The notes under the pieces were generated by a model. It had not been told where the DNA came from, ran no database searches, and worked only from the letters and a program-made list of their open reading frames with translations. A stretch of 64,000 nucleotides of DNA, from the NCBI RefSeq assembly GCF_024701975.1, contig NZ_JANLNM010000001.1, positions 1,426,001 to 1,490,000 on the forward strand, read 5' to 3'. This DNA comes from Variovorax sp. ZS18.2.2. GTDB lineage: Bacteria; Pseudomonadota; Gammaproteobacteria; Burkholderiales; Burkholderiaceae_C. A program made the translations under genes and the position numbers. This document shows, piece after piece, positions 44,909 to 53,401 of this stretch. The stretch's first letter is position 1. Each line of letters begins with the position of its first letter.

Positions 44909-46129
44909 TCAGGCCGCAGCCACGGGCAGCCGATGCAGCGTCGCGATGCGCGACGCGAAGATGATCAGCGCCTGCAGCGCAAAGCCCGCGAGCGCGAGCA
45001 GCAGGCAGGCCGGCTCGCCCCATGCGGCGCCCACGGCGCCACCCAGCGCGGCGCCGATGGGCCGCGCGCCCGCGTTGATCGTGAGGAACACCGCCGACAC
45101 GCGACCCAGCATCGTCGAAGGCACGACGCTTTGCCGCAGCGTGGTCGAGGTGATCACCCAGACCATCGGGCCCGCGCCGAAGAGAAAGAACGACAGCGCG
45201 GCGAGCGATGCGAGAGGAAAGACCAGCGTGGCCGCCATCACGCCCGCGGCGATCACCGCGACGGCGGGGCCGACCTGGATGGCGCGGCCGAAGGGCAGCC
45301 GCGCCACGACGCGCGACGTCAATAGCGCACCGGCCACCATGCCCGCGCCGTACATCGCCAGCGTGAAGCCCACCGCCTGCGCGCCGAGCCCGAGCACCCG
45401 CACCGCATAGGGCACATAGCCGGCCTGCAGCACGAACCATGAGATGTTGAAGACCGCGCCGGTGATCGCCATCGGCCGCAGCAATTCGTGCTGCCAGACG
45501 AAGCGGGCGCCGTCCCGCACTTCGAGCAGCGGATGGCGCGGCGCGATGCAAGAGCGCGGTGCTTCGGTCAGCCGCAGCAGCAAGGCCACGGCGGCGACGG
45601 ACAGCACCGCTGCCAGCACAAAGGCGGCCGAAGCCCCCGCCCATGCGACCAGCGCGCCCGCAAGCGCGGGCCCGGCGGTGAACGCCGCGCTGCGTGCGAG
45701 CTCGAGCCTTCCGTTGGCCAGTGCCAGCGCTTCGCGGGGCACGAGCGCAGGCACCAGGGCCGGTGCCGCGACGCTGAAACCCACGGTGCCCACCGCGCCG
45801 AGAAACCCGAGCACGGCCAGCCACGCGATGCTGAGCTTCGACGCGAACACCATCGCAAGGAGCACCAGCAGCGACACCGCGCGCAAGCCTTCCGCCCACA
45901 CCATCAGCCGCTGGCGCGACATGCGATCGGCCAGCAGCCCGAGCGGCATCGAGACCAGCAGGAAAGGCAGGGTCTGGACCGCCGCGAGAAAGCCGATCTC
46001 GCCCGGCCCCGCGCCGAGCATCAGCACCGCGACCAGCGGCACGGCCGCGAGGCTCAGTTGCTCGGCCGATTGGGCCGCGAGGTTGGACCACGCGAGATTG
46101 CGGAAAGAGCGGGGAAGGGTGGAAGGCAT
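44909..46129 (-). CDS. MFS transporter (EntS/tetracycline-efflux-like branch)
   Basis: Twelve-helix inner-membrane exporter of 406 aa. It carries the MFS loop motif GLLADRMSRQRLMV after helix 2 and has many Ala/Leu-rich helices, as in the MFS_3/EntS branch of multidrug or siderophore exporters. No siderophore genes are in the window. It converges with the LysR gene at 43967 (12-bp gap) and shares a promoter region only with the upstream LysR at 46212, oriented the same way. Confidence 0.9.
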   Translation of the reverse strand: MPSTLPRSFRNLAWSNLAAQSAEQLSLAAVPLVAVLMLGAGPGEIGFLAAVQTLPFLLVSMPLGLLADRMSRQRLMVWAEGLRAVSLLVLLAMVFASKLSIAWLAVLGFLGAVGTVGFSVAAPALVPALVPREALALANGRLELARSAAFTAGPALAGALVAWAGASAAFVLAAVLSVAAVALLLRLTEAPRSCIAPRHPLLEVRDGARFVWQHELLRPMAITGAVFNISWFVLQAGYVPYAVRVLGLGAQAVGFTLAMYGAGMVAGALLTSRVVARLPFGRAIQVGPAVAVIAAGVMAATLVFPLASLAALSFFLFGAGPMVWVITSTTLRQSVVPSTMLGRVSAVFLTINAGARPIGAALGGAVGAAWGEPACLLLALAGFALQALIIFASRIATLHRLPVAAA

Positions 46130-46211
46130 GCGACAAGGCTCGAAAGAAAAGTCCGATCCTCCGCGCGAGCCCTCTCCGGCGCTGGCCGTTTACGGACCTG
46201 CGAGCAGCGTG

Positions 46212-47138
46212 TCAGCGTGAGGTCTTCGCCTTCGCTTCGGGAGCAATCGCCGCCATCACGAAATCGATGAAGGCCCGCACCTTCGCCGCTGGCAGGTGGC
46301 GCGACGGATACAGCGCATAGAGCGGAAAGCGCTCGTCGGGCCAGTCGGGAAACAGGTCGACGAACTCGCCGCTGTCCAACTGCTGCTGGATGCCCACCGC
46401 CTTGATCTGCGCAACGCCGACGCCCGCGAGCGCGGAGGCGAGGATGGTGCCCGCATCGGTCAGCAGCAGCCGGCCGGTGGTGGGCACCTTGACGAGCCTG
46501 CGGCCGCGCTGGAACTCCCATGTGTAGGGCTGCCCCGTGACCGGGTTGCGCACCTGCAGGCATGCGTGGTTCACGAGGTCCGCCGGTTTGGCTGGGCGGC
46601 CGTGCCGCTTCAGATAGCCCGGCGTGGCCACGGTGACGATGCGCGTGTCCATGAGCTTGCGCGCGACCAGCGACGAGGAGGGTGGTTCGCCGAAGCGCAC
46701 TGCGATATCGAATCCTTCGGCCACGAGGTCGCCGAGCTGGTCGCGCGCGACAAGATCGAGCGACAGCTCCGGGTATTGGTCGAGAAAGCGCGGGAGGTGC
46801 GGCGCGAGCAGGAGGCGCGAGGTAAAGGCGTCGGTGTTGACACGCAAGCGCCCGCGCACCGCACCGGACGATCCGGCCGCGATGGTCACCGCGTCCTCGA
46901 TGCCCAGCACCAGCGGATTGACGTTGGCATAGAGCAGCCGGCCTTCGTCCGTGAGGTTGAGCGAGCGCGTCGTGCGGTCGAACAGGCGCACGCCGATGCG
47001 CGCCTCCAGCCGTGCGATGGCGCGGCTGACGCCCGAGGGCGTGAGGCCCAGGGCATTGGCCGCACTCGCGAAGCTGCCGCCTTCGACGACAGCGGCGAGC
47101 ACGCCCACGTTGGAGAGGAGTCGTCCGTCGAGTGCCAT
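46212..47138 (-). CDS. LysR-family regulator
   Basis: 308-aa regulator with HTH at GGSFASAANALGLTPSGVSRAI and a standard effector domain (FDIAVRFGEPP, TPGYLKRHGRP). The ATG at 47138 was selected because it puts the HTH at the usual distance from the start; upstream in-frame ATGs run into the divergent gene. It diverges from the NmrA-type gene at 47260 and presumably controls it, a pairing seen often with quinone- or NAD(P)H-sensing oxidoreductases. Confidence 0.9.
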   Translation of the reverse strand: MALDGRLLSNVGVLAAVVEGGSFASAANALGLTPSGVSRAIARLEARIGVRLFDRTTRSLNLTDEGRLLYANVNPLVLGIEDAVTIAAGSSGAVRGRLRVNTDAFTSRLLLAPHLPRFLDQYPELSLDLVARDQLGDLVAEGFDIAVRFGEPPSSSLVARKLMDTRIVTVATPGYLKRHGRPAKPADLVNHACLQVRNPVTGQPYTWEFQRGRRLVKVPTTGRLLLTDAGTILASALAGVGVAQIKAVGIQQQLDSGEFVDLFPDWPDERFPLYALYPSRHLPAAKVRAFIDFVMAAIAPEAKAKTSR

Positions 47139-47259
47139 CTTTTCAATTCGTGATCGGGTGTCATGAATGATATGCCTCTGGATCGCTTTACTCAAAGACG
47201 CCAGATTCCTACATTCCTTCCATCGCAATCGATTCACTGGAAGAAAGAAGGAAAGTCTC

Positions 47260-48117
47260 ATGTACGCAATCACCGGTATCACAGGCAACGTCGGCGGCGC
47301 CGTCGCGCGCACCTTGCTGGCCCAGGGGCAGTCCGTTCGCGCGGTCGTTCGCGACGCGTCCAAGGGCAAGGCCTGGTCCGACCTGGGCTGCGAAGTCGCC
47401 CTCGCCGACATGAACGATGCAGAGGCTCTGGCGCGCGCCTTCGCGGGTGTCCGGGGCGTGTTCATCCTGCCGCCGCCGAACTTCGATCCCGCGCCGGGGT
47501 TTCCGGAGGCCAGGGCGGTCATCGCCGCCGTGCGTCAGGCGCTCACCGAAGCGCAGCCGGCCCGCGTGATCTGCCTCTCGACCGTCGGCGCGCAGGCCGC
47601 GCAGCCGAACCTGCTGAGCCAGCGCAGCCTGATGGAAGAAGCGCTGGTCGCACTGCCGTTGCCAATCACCTTTTTGCGGCCCGCATGGTTTCTCGAGAAC
47701 CTGGCCTGGGACATCGCGCCGGCGCGTGAGAAGGGCGTTCTCTCCAGCTTCCTGCAGCCGCTCGACAGGGCCGTGCCGATGGTCGCCACCGCCGACGTGG
47801 GCCGGGTGGCGGCGGAACTGCTGGTGCAGGATGGCGCCGTCGAACGCATCGTCGAACTCGAAGGCCCCGAACGTGTGAGCCAGCACGCGATCGCCGCGGC
47901 GTTGGCCCAGGTGCTGGGACGCCCGGTTCAGGCCGAGGCGGTGCCGCGCGAGACCTGGGGGTCACTGTTCCTCGCACAGGGAATGAAGGACCCGATGCCG
48001 CGCATCCAGATGCTCGACGGCTTCAACGAGGGATGGATCACCTTCGAGGGCGGCGATGCAGACGTGCGCAAGGGCAAGGTCGGTCTCGTCGAGGTCATCC
48101 GGTCGTTGGTGGACTGA
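47260..48117 (+). CDS. NmrA-like NAD(P)-binding oxidoreductase
   Basis: 285-aa atypical short-chain dehydrogenase fold protein. The dinucleotide-binding motif is GITGNVGGAVARTLLAQG with a following Arg in AVVRD, which favours NADP. There is no YxxxK catalytic pair, as in NmrA/QorB-type sensors or quinone reductases. AAGGAAAG stands 8 bases upstream of the ATG. A decayed scrap of a second copy of this gene family lies at 49258-49340. It diverges from the LysR gene at 46212. Confidence 0.87.
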   Translation: MYAITGITGNVGGAVARTLLAQGQSVRAVVRDASKGKAWSDLGCEVALADMNDAEALARAFAGVRGVFILPPPNFDPAPGFPEARAVIAAVRQALTEAQPARVICLSTVGAQAAQPNLLSQRSLMEEALVALPLPITFLRPAWFLENLAWDIAPAREKGVLSSFLQPLDRAVPMVATADVGRVAAELLVQDGAVERIVELEGPERVSQHAIAAALAQVLGRPVQAEAVPRETWGSLFLAQGMKDPMPRIQMLDGFNEGWITFEGGDADVRKGKVGLVEVIRSLVD

Positions 48118-48135
48118 GTGACGGCAGCCGGCAGA

Positions 48136-48663
48136 TCACAGTTCCTGCAGCAGCTTGTACCCTTCCGGCCAGTCGCCCAGGCCGCTGCTTGAATTCAGGT
48201 GCCCGCGCGCCCCTGCCTCGACGAACTTGCTGCCCCAGGCGTCCGCGCATGCGCGCGCATAGGATGCGCTGCCATAGGGGTCGTCGGTGCTGGTGACCAA
48301 TGTGCTGCGAAACGGTAGCGGCTGCAATGGCAGCGGCGTGAATCCGATCGACGTGGAAGCGGGGAATGCCGGCGCGGAAGGGTCCGGTACGGCGACAAGC
48401 AAGGCGCCTCGGATCTGCAGTGCTTGACGGGCCGCCCAGTGCACCAGTGCCAGGCAACCCAGACTGTGAGCCACGATCAACGTATCGCGGCCCAATTCCG
48501 TGACCTGTCGATGGATGGCCGACACCCAGTCGTCGCAGATCGCATGGTCCCAGTCTTCAACCTCCAGCCGGTGCCACCGCGGGCTGCTCGCCTGCCAGAT
48601 GCTCTGCCAGTGCGAAGGGCCGGAGTTTCCGTGGCCAGGTATGACCAAGACGGGACAGTCCAT
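48136..48663 (-). CDS. RBBP9/YdeN-family alpha/beta hydrolase
   Basis: 175-aa small serine hydrolase. It starts VLVIPGHGNSGPSHWQSIW, the family's N-terminal signature, and has the nucleophile elbow IVAHSLGCLAL and a late GHLNSSSGLGDWPEG with the catalytic His. AAGGAGG lies 7 bases upstream of the ATG at 48663, which fixes the start against an upstream ATG in frame. It is divergent from the Lrp/AsnC-type regulator, which may regulate it. The substrate is unknown. Confidence 0.88.
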   Translation of the reverse strand: MDCPVLVIPGHGNSGPSHWQSIWQASSPRWHRLEVEDWDHAICDDWVSAIHRQVTELGRDTLIVAHSLGCLALVHWAARQALQIRGALLVAVPDPSAPAFPASTSIGFTPLPLQPLPFRSTLVTSTDDPYGSASYARACADAWGSKFVEAGARGHLNSSSGLGDWPEGYKLLQEL

Positions 48664-48785
48664 TTGCGTAACCTCCTTGTGCGAAGGCATCAGTGTAAAA
48701 ATTCGGGAGGTCGGACACCATCTGAAATCCAACGAAAACATCGCCCGGCAGCGCCCGGATCATTCGAATTTCGAATGCCATACAA

Positions 48786-49238
48786 ATGAAATCAAAGCAG
48801 ACACCACTTGACAAGCTGGACTGGAAAATCATGGAGGCGCTGCAGGCCAACGCGCGCGTCACGAACACGGAGCTTGGCAAGAAAGTGGGTCTGTCTCAAC
48901 CGGCTGTCACGGCCCGCATCAGGCGGTTGGAAGAGTCGGGTGTCATCGAGGGATACGCAGCAAGGATCAATCTGGCGTTGACGGGCCTGCACACGTCTGC
49001 GCTGATGCGACTGCGAACCACGCATGCTCAGATCAAACAGTGTCTGCATGCCTTCGAGGCAATGCCCGAAGTCATCGAGGCGCATCGGATCACCGGTGAC
49101 GATTGCTTTCTTGTGCGTGTGGTCGTCGCTCGGATGTCGCAGCTGGAGAGCGTGATCGACGCGCTCTCCGAGTTTGGCGCCGTGTCGACTGCCGTCGTTC
49201 TGGAGAGCTATCCCTCAAAAACAGTCCGGGCACCGTAA
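48786..49238 (+). CDS. Lrp/AsnC-family regulator
   Basis: 150-aa regulator with an N-terminal HTH (VTNTELGKKVGLSQPAVTARI) and a C-terminal RAM/effector domain (AMPEVIEAHRITGDDCFLVRV). Proteins of this type form octamers and sense amino acids. It diverges from the small hydrolase gene (122-bp gap). The sequence just after its stop carries a remnant of an NmrA-type gene, pointing to local rearrangement. Confidence 0.92.
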   Translation: MKSKQTPLDKLDWKIMEALQANARVTNTELGKKVGLSQPAVTARIRRLEESGVIEGYAARINLALTGLHTSALMRLRTTHAQIKQCLHAFEAMPEVIEAHRITGDDCFLVRVVVARMSQLESVIDALSEFGAVSTAVVLESYPSKTVRAP

Positions 49239-49257
49239 CGCCGAATCGAGCGGGTCT

Positions 49258-49340
49258 GCTTCGCCCGTTTCAGGCCGAAGCGGCGCCGCCGTTCGCAAGG
49301 GCAAGGTCAGGTCGAAGTCATCCGGGCGCTGGCGGGCTGA
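49258..49340 (+). pseudogene. Remnant of an NmrA-type gene (deleted second copy)
   Basis: Bases from 49261 (CGCCCGTTTCAGGCCGAAG) match the NmrA-type gene at 47920-47946. The stretch GTTCGCAAGGGCAAGGTC through the TGA at 49338-49340 matches that gene's last 50 bases (about 48066-48117). About 120 bp between the two matching parts is missing and a few bases are deleted, so no frame is kept. It overlaps the last codons of the convergent LysR gene. It looks like a decayed duplicate tail. Confidence 0.7.
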
Positions 49341-50220
49341 ACGAAGGCAGCATCTCCTCGAGCCATGCCGCCACATGCCGCGCTTCCGGCGCGGCGCCGG
49401 GGGCGAGGCCGTAGTAGTAGCGATCGAGCGTCATGCGCAGTGCGGGCAGTGGCGATTGCAGCCGGCCCGAGGCCAGGTCGTGCGCGACGAGCGAGGTTGG
49501 CGCGAGGGCGATGCCCAGTCCATCGACCGCGGCCTGCAGCACGAAGTGCAGGTGGTCGAACTGCAGGCGGCCCGCCGGCCTCGTGCGCGGCGCGCCGACC
49601 TGCTTCTTCCAGGCGTCCCAGTCGTCCTTGCGCGTCTTGGCCGAGAGCTGCACGTGCGATGCCAGCGCGCGCAGGTCGGCCAGCGGATGCGTTTTAAACA
49701 AGGCGGGCGCGCCGACCACCAGCACCTCGTCTTCGAGAAAGGGATGCACGTCGGCGGAGGAGGGCCAGCCCTCGAGCCCGCGGCGCACCGCGATGTCGAA
49801 GCTGCCTGTGGCCTGCTCCGGCATCACCGTGCTGGTGACGACCTGCGGCTCGATGTCGGGATGGCGCTCGACGAACGACGGCAGCCGCGGGATCAGCCAG
49901 CGCACGGCAAACGAGGGCCGCACGTTGATCCGCACCGCGCGGGCCGGGCCTTGCGTCTGCAGCGCCTGGGCCGCGGCATGGATCTGCGCCAGCGCCGGTC
50001 CGGCCTCCGCGAAGAACTGCTGGCCTTCCGCGGTGAGCGCTACCTGCCGGATACGGCGCTCGAACAGCGCGACGCCCAGGCATTCTTCAAGGCTCTTGAT
50101 CTGCCGGCTCACCGCGCTGTGCGTGACATGAAGCTCTTCTGCCGCACGCGTGAAGCTCTGGTGGCGGGCCGCGGCGACAAAGGCGCGCACGGCGTTGAGG
50201 GGCGGTTCTCGAAGCGGCAT
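49318..50220 (-). CDS. LysR-family regulator, GcvA-like
   Basis: 300-aa GcvA/AmpR-branch regulator starting MPLREPPLNAVRAFVAAARHQ, with HTH at AAEELHVTHSAVSRQIKSLEE and the effector-domain pattern RPSFAVRWLIPRLPSF and SFDIAVRRG. The ATG at 50220 fits the family; 50241 (MREKIAR) is possible. Its 3' end overlaps the NmrA remnant, so the terminal SFSPPAPG residues may be newly acquired sequence. It is divergent from an MFS gene it may control. Confidence 0.9.
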   Translation of the reverse strand: MPLREPPLNAVRAFVAAARHQSFTRAAEELHVTHSAVSRQIKSLEECLGVALFERRIRQVALTAEGQQFFAEAGPALAQIHAAAQALQTQGPARAVRINVRPSFAVRWLIPRLPSFVERHPDIEPQVVTSTVMPEQATGSFDIAVRRGLEGWPSSADVHPFLEDEVLVVGAPALFKTHPLADLRALASHVQLSAKTRKDDWDAWKKQVGAPRTRPAGRLQFDHLHFVLQAAVDGLGIALAPTSLVAHDLASGRLQSPLPALRMTLDRYYYGLAPGAAPEARHVAAWLEEMLPSFSPPAPG

Positions 50221-50298
50221 GCGTGCAATTTTCTCACGCATGAGGGGCGTTAATCTCGTTTGTCAGCCCGCGGTGCCGCGGCGCACCATGCGGTCTCG

Positions 50299-51483
50299 AT
50301 GCCTTCAACGCCCCCCACACCTGCTCCCGCCCCCGCGCCCAGCGCCACCGACCTGAATTCCCGCCACGCAGCCATCGCGCTCGGGCTTTCGCTGCCGGCC
50401 GACGTCGTTCTCTACCTCTTGCTGCCGATGTACGCCGACCAGTTCGGCGTGACGCTGGCCGAAGCCGGCATGCTGCTCGCGGCCAACCGGCTGGTGCGCA
50501 TCGCCGGGTACCGCTGGGTGGCGCGCTTCTATGCGCGCAACGGCGACCGGCCGACCTGCACCATCGCCGTCGTGGCCGCCGCCGTCTGCGGGGTGGGCTA
50601 CGCGACGCTCTCGGGCTTCTGGGCGCTCTTGCCGCTGCGGCTGATGTGGGGGCTGTGCTTCGCGGCGCTCAACCTGTCGACCCAGGCGCTGGCCACGGCC
50701 GACCCGGTCGGCGCCGCGCGCCGCAACGGCCGCTCGCGCGCGTTCATCGCCATGGGGCCGGTGCTGGCGCTGCCCCTGGGCGCGTTGATGGCGCACTGGG
50801 TCGGGCCGCGCGCGATCTTCGGCATCCTCGCGGTGTTCTCGCTGCTGGCGGTGTTCGCGGCCCGGCGGCTGCCCTCGGCGCCGCATCGCACGGAAAAACC
50901 CACGCGGCGCTTCCAGTGGCCCAACAGCCTCGATGGCTGGTCGTTCATGGAAGGGCTGGCGCTCGACGGGCTTTTCATCGTCGGCCTCTCGTACCTCGGC
51001 AAGGACCTGCTGCCGGGCGGCGCGGTGATCGTGGCCGGCCTGCTGATGGCGCTGCGCTACCTCGCGGAGATTTTCCTGAGCCCGGTCGGCGGGCACCTGG
51101 CGGACCGCTTCGGCGCGGAGCGGCTGCTGGTGAGCCTCTCGCTCGTGACGGCGATCGCGCTCGTGGGCTTCGGCCTCGGCTGGCTGTGGAGCTGCGCGGC
51201 GCTGATCGTTGTGCTGCGCGCCTTGCAGCTGCCCTTGCTGTCGCCCATCGTGGCGCGCCGCACGCCGGGGCCCGAGCGTGTGCAGGCGCTGGCCGCGCGC
51301 TCCGTGTGGCGCGACATCGGCGCCGGCGCCGGGCCGCTCATCGCGGGGCTGCTGCTGCCGGTCGCATCGCCGCCGTGGCTCTATGGCATTGCCGCCGTGC
51401 TGCTGGCCATCATGGCGCTGGCCTGCGGGCGAAATCCATCGCCACAATCGACACCATCTCACTCGCAGGAGCGAACGTCATGA
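50299..51483 (+). CDS. MFS transporter
   Basis: 394-aa membrane carrier with about 12 hydrophobic segments and a Pro/Ala-rich N-terminal tail. A central loop (FAARRLPSAPHRTEKPTRRFQW) and a GGHLADRFGAERLLV motif in the second half fit the major facilitator fold; the subfamily was not recognised. The ATG at 50299 follows an in-frame GTG/ATG-containing leader that is not family-like. Its stop overlaps the start of the FMN-type flavoprotein gene by 4 nt, so both are one operon under the divergent LysR. Confidence 0.85.
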   Translation: MPSTPPTPAPAPAPSATDLNSRHAAIALGLSLPADVVLYLLLPMYADQFGVTLAEAGMLLAANRLVRIAGYRWVARFYARNGDRPTCTIAVVAAAVCGVGYATLSGFWALLPLRLMWGLCFAALNLSTQALATADPVGAARRNGRSRAFIAMGPVLALPLGALMAHWVGPRAIFGILAVFSLLAVFAARRLPSAPHRTEKPTRRFQWPNSLDGWSFMEGLALDGLFIVGLSYLGKDLLPGGAVIVAGLLMALRYLAEIFLSPVGGHLADRFGAERLLVSLSLVTAIALVGFGLGWLWSCAALIVVLRALQLPLLSPIVARRTPGPERVQALAARSVWRDIGAGAGPLIAGLLLPVASPPWLYGIAAVLLAIMALACGRNPSPQSTPSHSQERTS

Positions 51484-52100
51484 CAAGGTCCCATGCCATC
51501 GAAACCGTCGAGCAGCTCGAAGCCCTGTTCGGCCAGCCGGGCGAGGCCTCGCTCAAGAAAGAAGTGCCGTACCTGCACCCGAGCTACCAGGCGCTGATTG
51601 CCGCTTCGCCCTTCGCGGTGCTCGCCACCCTCGGCCCCGGTGGCCTCGATGCATCGCCGCGCGGCGACCCGCCGGGCTTCGTGGTGGTGCAGGACGAGAA
51701 GACATTGCTCATGGCCGAGCGCCGCGGCAACAACCGCATCGACAGCCTGCGCAACATCGTGGCCGATCCGCGCGTGGCCTTGCTCTTCCTGATTCCCGGT
51801 GTCGGCGAAACGCTGCGCGTGAACGGACGCGCGCGTATCACTGTCGCGCCGGATGTCATGGCGCGCTTCGCAATGGAAGGCAAGCTGCCGCAGTGCGTGA
51901 TCGAGGTGCAGGTGGAAACGGTGTACTTCCAGTGCGCTCGCGCGATCCAGCGCTCGAAGCTCTGGGCGCCCGTGGCGGCGGATGCAAAGCGCGAAGTGCC
52001 GACGGCCGGGGCCATTCTTTCGGCGCTGACCGATGCGGCATTCGATGGGGTGACCTACGACCGTGAGTTGCCGGCAAGGCAGCAGTCGACCTTGTACTGA
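51480..52100 (+). CDS. PPOX-type FMN-dependent flavoprotein (MSMEG_1061-like)
   Basis: 206-aa member of the pyridoxamine-5'-phosphate-oxidase-like split-barrel superfamily. It contains PFAVLATLGPGGLDASPRGDP, then MAERRGNNRIDSLRNIVADPRVALLFLIPGVGETLRVNG, typical for FMN/F420-split-barrel proteins of the MSMEG_1061 group. These often reduce or sequester small redox molecules; the reaction here is unknown. Start and upstream MFS stop overlap (ATGA). The GNAT gene follows 6 bp later. Confidence 0.88.
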   Translation: MTRSHAIETVEQLEALFGQPGEASLKKEVPYLHPSYQALIAASPFAVLATLGPGGLDASPRGDPPGFVVVQDEKTLLMAERRGNNRIDSLRNIVADPRVALLFLIPGVGETLRVNGRARITVAPDVMARFAMEGKLPQCVIEVQVETVYFQCARAIQRSKLWAPVAADAKREVPTAGAILSALTDAAFDGVTYDRELPARQQSTLY

Positions 52101-52106
52101 AAGATC

Positions 52107-52571
52107 ATGGACAACCACATCGCTTTTCGCACCGCGGCGCTGGCCGATCTTCCCGCCATCGTCGAGCTGCTGGCGAACGACGAACTGGGGCGCCGCCGCG
52201 AAGTGACGGGGCCGACGCTGGATGCGCGGTACCTCGCGGCATTCAACGCCATCGAGGCCGATGCGAATCAGCAACTCGCAGTCGCGGTGGACGAGGCGGG
52301 CGCCGTGGTCGGCACCTTGCAGCTGTCGTTCATACCGGGCATCGCGCGGACGGGCGCGTGGCGTGGGCAGATCGAGGCGGTCCGCATTGCGGAGACGTTG
52401 CGCGGTTCGGGCGTGGGTCAGCAGATGTTCGAGTGGGCCATTGCGCAGTGCAGGGCGCGCGGCTGCACGCTGGTGCAACTGACCACGGACAAGGGCCGTC
52501 CGGACGCGCATCGCTTCTACGAAAAGCTCGGCTTCGTTGCGAGCCACGAGGGCTACAAGCTCGGGCTTTGA
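52107..52571 (+). CDS. GNAT-family N-acetyltransferase
   Basis: 154-aa acetyltransferase with RTAALADLPAIVELLANDELG at the N-terminus, a VRIAETLRGSGVGQQMFEWA acetyl-CoA loop and DAHRFYEKLGFVASHEG at the C-terminus. It lies 6 bp after the PPOX-type gene in the same operon. A terminator-like hairpin follows at 52671-52694. Substrate unknown; the family includes antibiotic, polyamine and protein acetylases. Confidence 0.9.
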   Translation: MDNHIAFRTAALADLPAIVELLANDELGRRREVTGPTLDARYLAAFNAIEADANQQLAVAVDEAGAVVGTLQLSFIPGIARTGAWRGQIEAVRIAETLRGSGVGQQMFEWAIAQCRARGCTLVQLTTDKGRPDAHRFYEKLGFVASHEGYKLGL

Positions 52572-52670
52572 CACCTGTTTTCGGGGCTGAACAGGCCACT
52601 GTGTTTCGATGTTCAGCAAGATGTCACTCAAAGCAACCGCCAGTGGTTCGAGGGCCATCCAGGGGGAGTC

Positions 52671-52694
52671 GGCAGTGTAGACTGCCAGGTTTTT
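52671..52694 (+). terminator. Intrinsic terminator candidate before the DUF3348 gene
   Basis: GGCAGT-GTAG-ACTGCC forms a 6-bp GC-rich stem with a 4-base loop, followed after AGG by TTTTT. It would end the MFS/PPOX/GNAT transcript and isolate the DUF3348 cluster. The stem is short, so efficiency is uncertain. Confidence 0.55.
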
Positions 52695-52707
52695 CCAAGT
52701 GGCGGTA

Positions 52708-53391
52708 ATGGTGCAAGTGTCAAGGCGCACAGGCTTCACCGGCTCGGCGCTGATTCGCTTGCTCGCTCGCCTGACCGACATCGAAGTCCCCGAGCCCAAA
52801 CAGGCTTTTGCGGATCGATTGAGTCAATGGCTCGGCTGGACCGATGCCATCTCCCTTTCTGCAGCGTTGAACGGCGGCCTGACTGCTGCGTCTTCTGGCG
52901 CGCGCGTGGCTGGCAACCCCGAAGCACGCGAATGCGAGCGTGTGCGGACCGCGATGGCCAACGCCATCGCGGAAGACATGCACAGCGTTTCCCGGGACAA
53001 CACGACCGACTTCGCTGCCTACCGCAGGCGCTACCACGCCAGGCAGCAGGCCATGGAGACGAGCATCGCGCCCTTGCGCGGCCGCCTGCGTTCGACGCTG
53101 GCGACGCGCTCGCCCGACATGGCGCGGCTGGCGGCGGTGGACGTGGTCATGGAGCAGGTGTTGAGCGCGCAGGAGCATCGGCTGCTGGCGAGCATCCCGG
53201 CGACGCTCGAGAAGCATTTCAAGCGCTTGGGCCGGGCCGATGCCAACGCCAGTGCCGACGCCGACAGCGAGGCCGAACCCGGCGTGTGGCTGGCCGTGTT
53301 CCGCAAGGACATGCACGACGTGCTGCTCGCCGAGATGGACGTCCGATTTCAACCGGTCGAAGGGCTGCTCGAAGCCCTTCGCGCGAGCTAA
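52708..53391 (+). CDS. DUF3348 family protein
   Basis: 227-aa cytoplasmic-looking, helix-rich protein. The N-terminus RRTGFTGSALIRLLARLTDIE and FADRLSQWLGWTDAISLSAAL is the DUF3348 pattern; a conserved WLAVFRKDMHDVLLAEMDVRFQP block closes it. Function is unknown. It is the first gene of a four-gene cluster (DUF3348, DUF802, OmpA-like, DUF2894), with the DUF802 ATG 10 bp after its stop. The ATG at 52708 was chosen; GTG at 52699 is also in frame. By position it may be a cytoplasmic adaptor for the membrane complex made by the next two proteins. Confidence 0.88.
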   Translation: MVQVSRRTGFTGSALIRLLARLTDIEVPEPKQAFADRLSQWLGWTDAISLSAALNGGLTAASSGARVAGNPEARECERVRTAMANAIAEDMHSVSRDNTTDFAAYRRRYHARQQAMETSIAPLRGRLRSTLATRSPDMARLAAVDVVMEQVLSAQEHRLLASIPATLEKHFKRLGRADANASADADSEAEPGVWLAVFRKDMHDVLLAEMDVRFQPVEGLLEALRAS

Positions 53392-53401
53392 CCAGAGTTT
53401 C

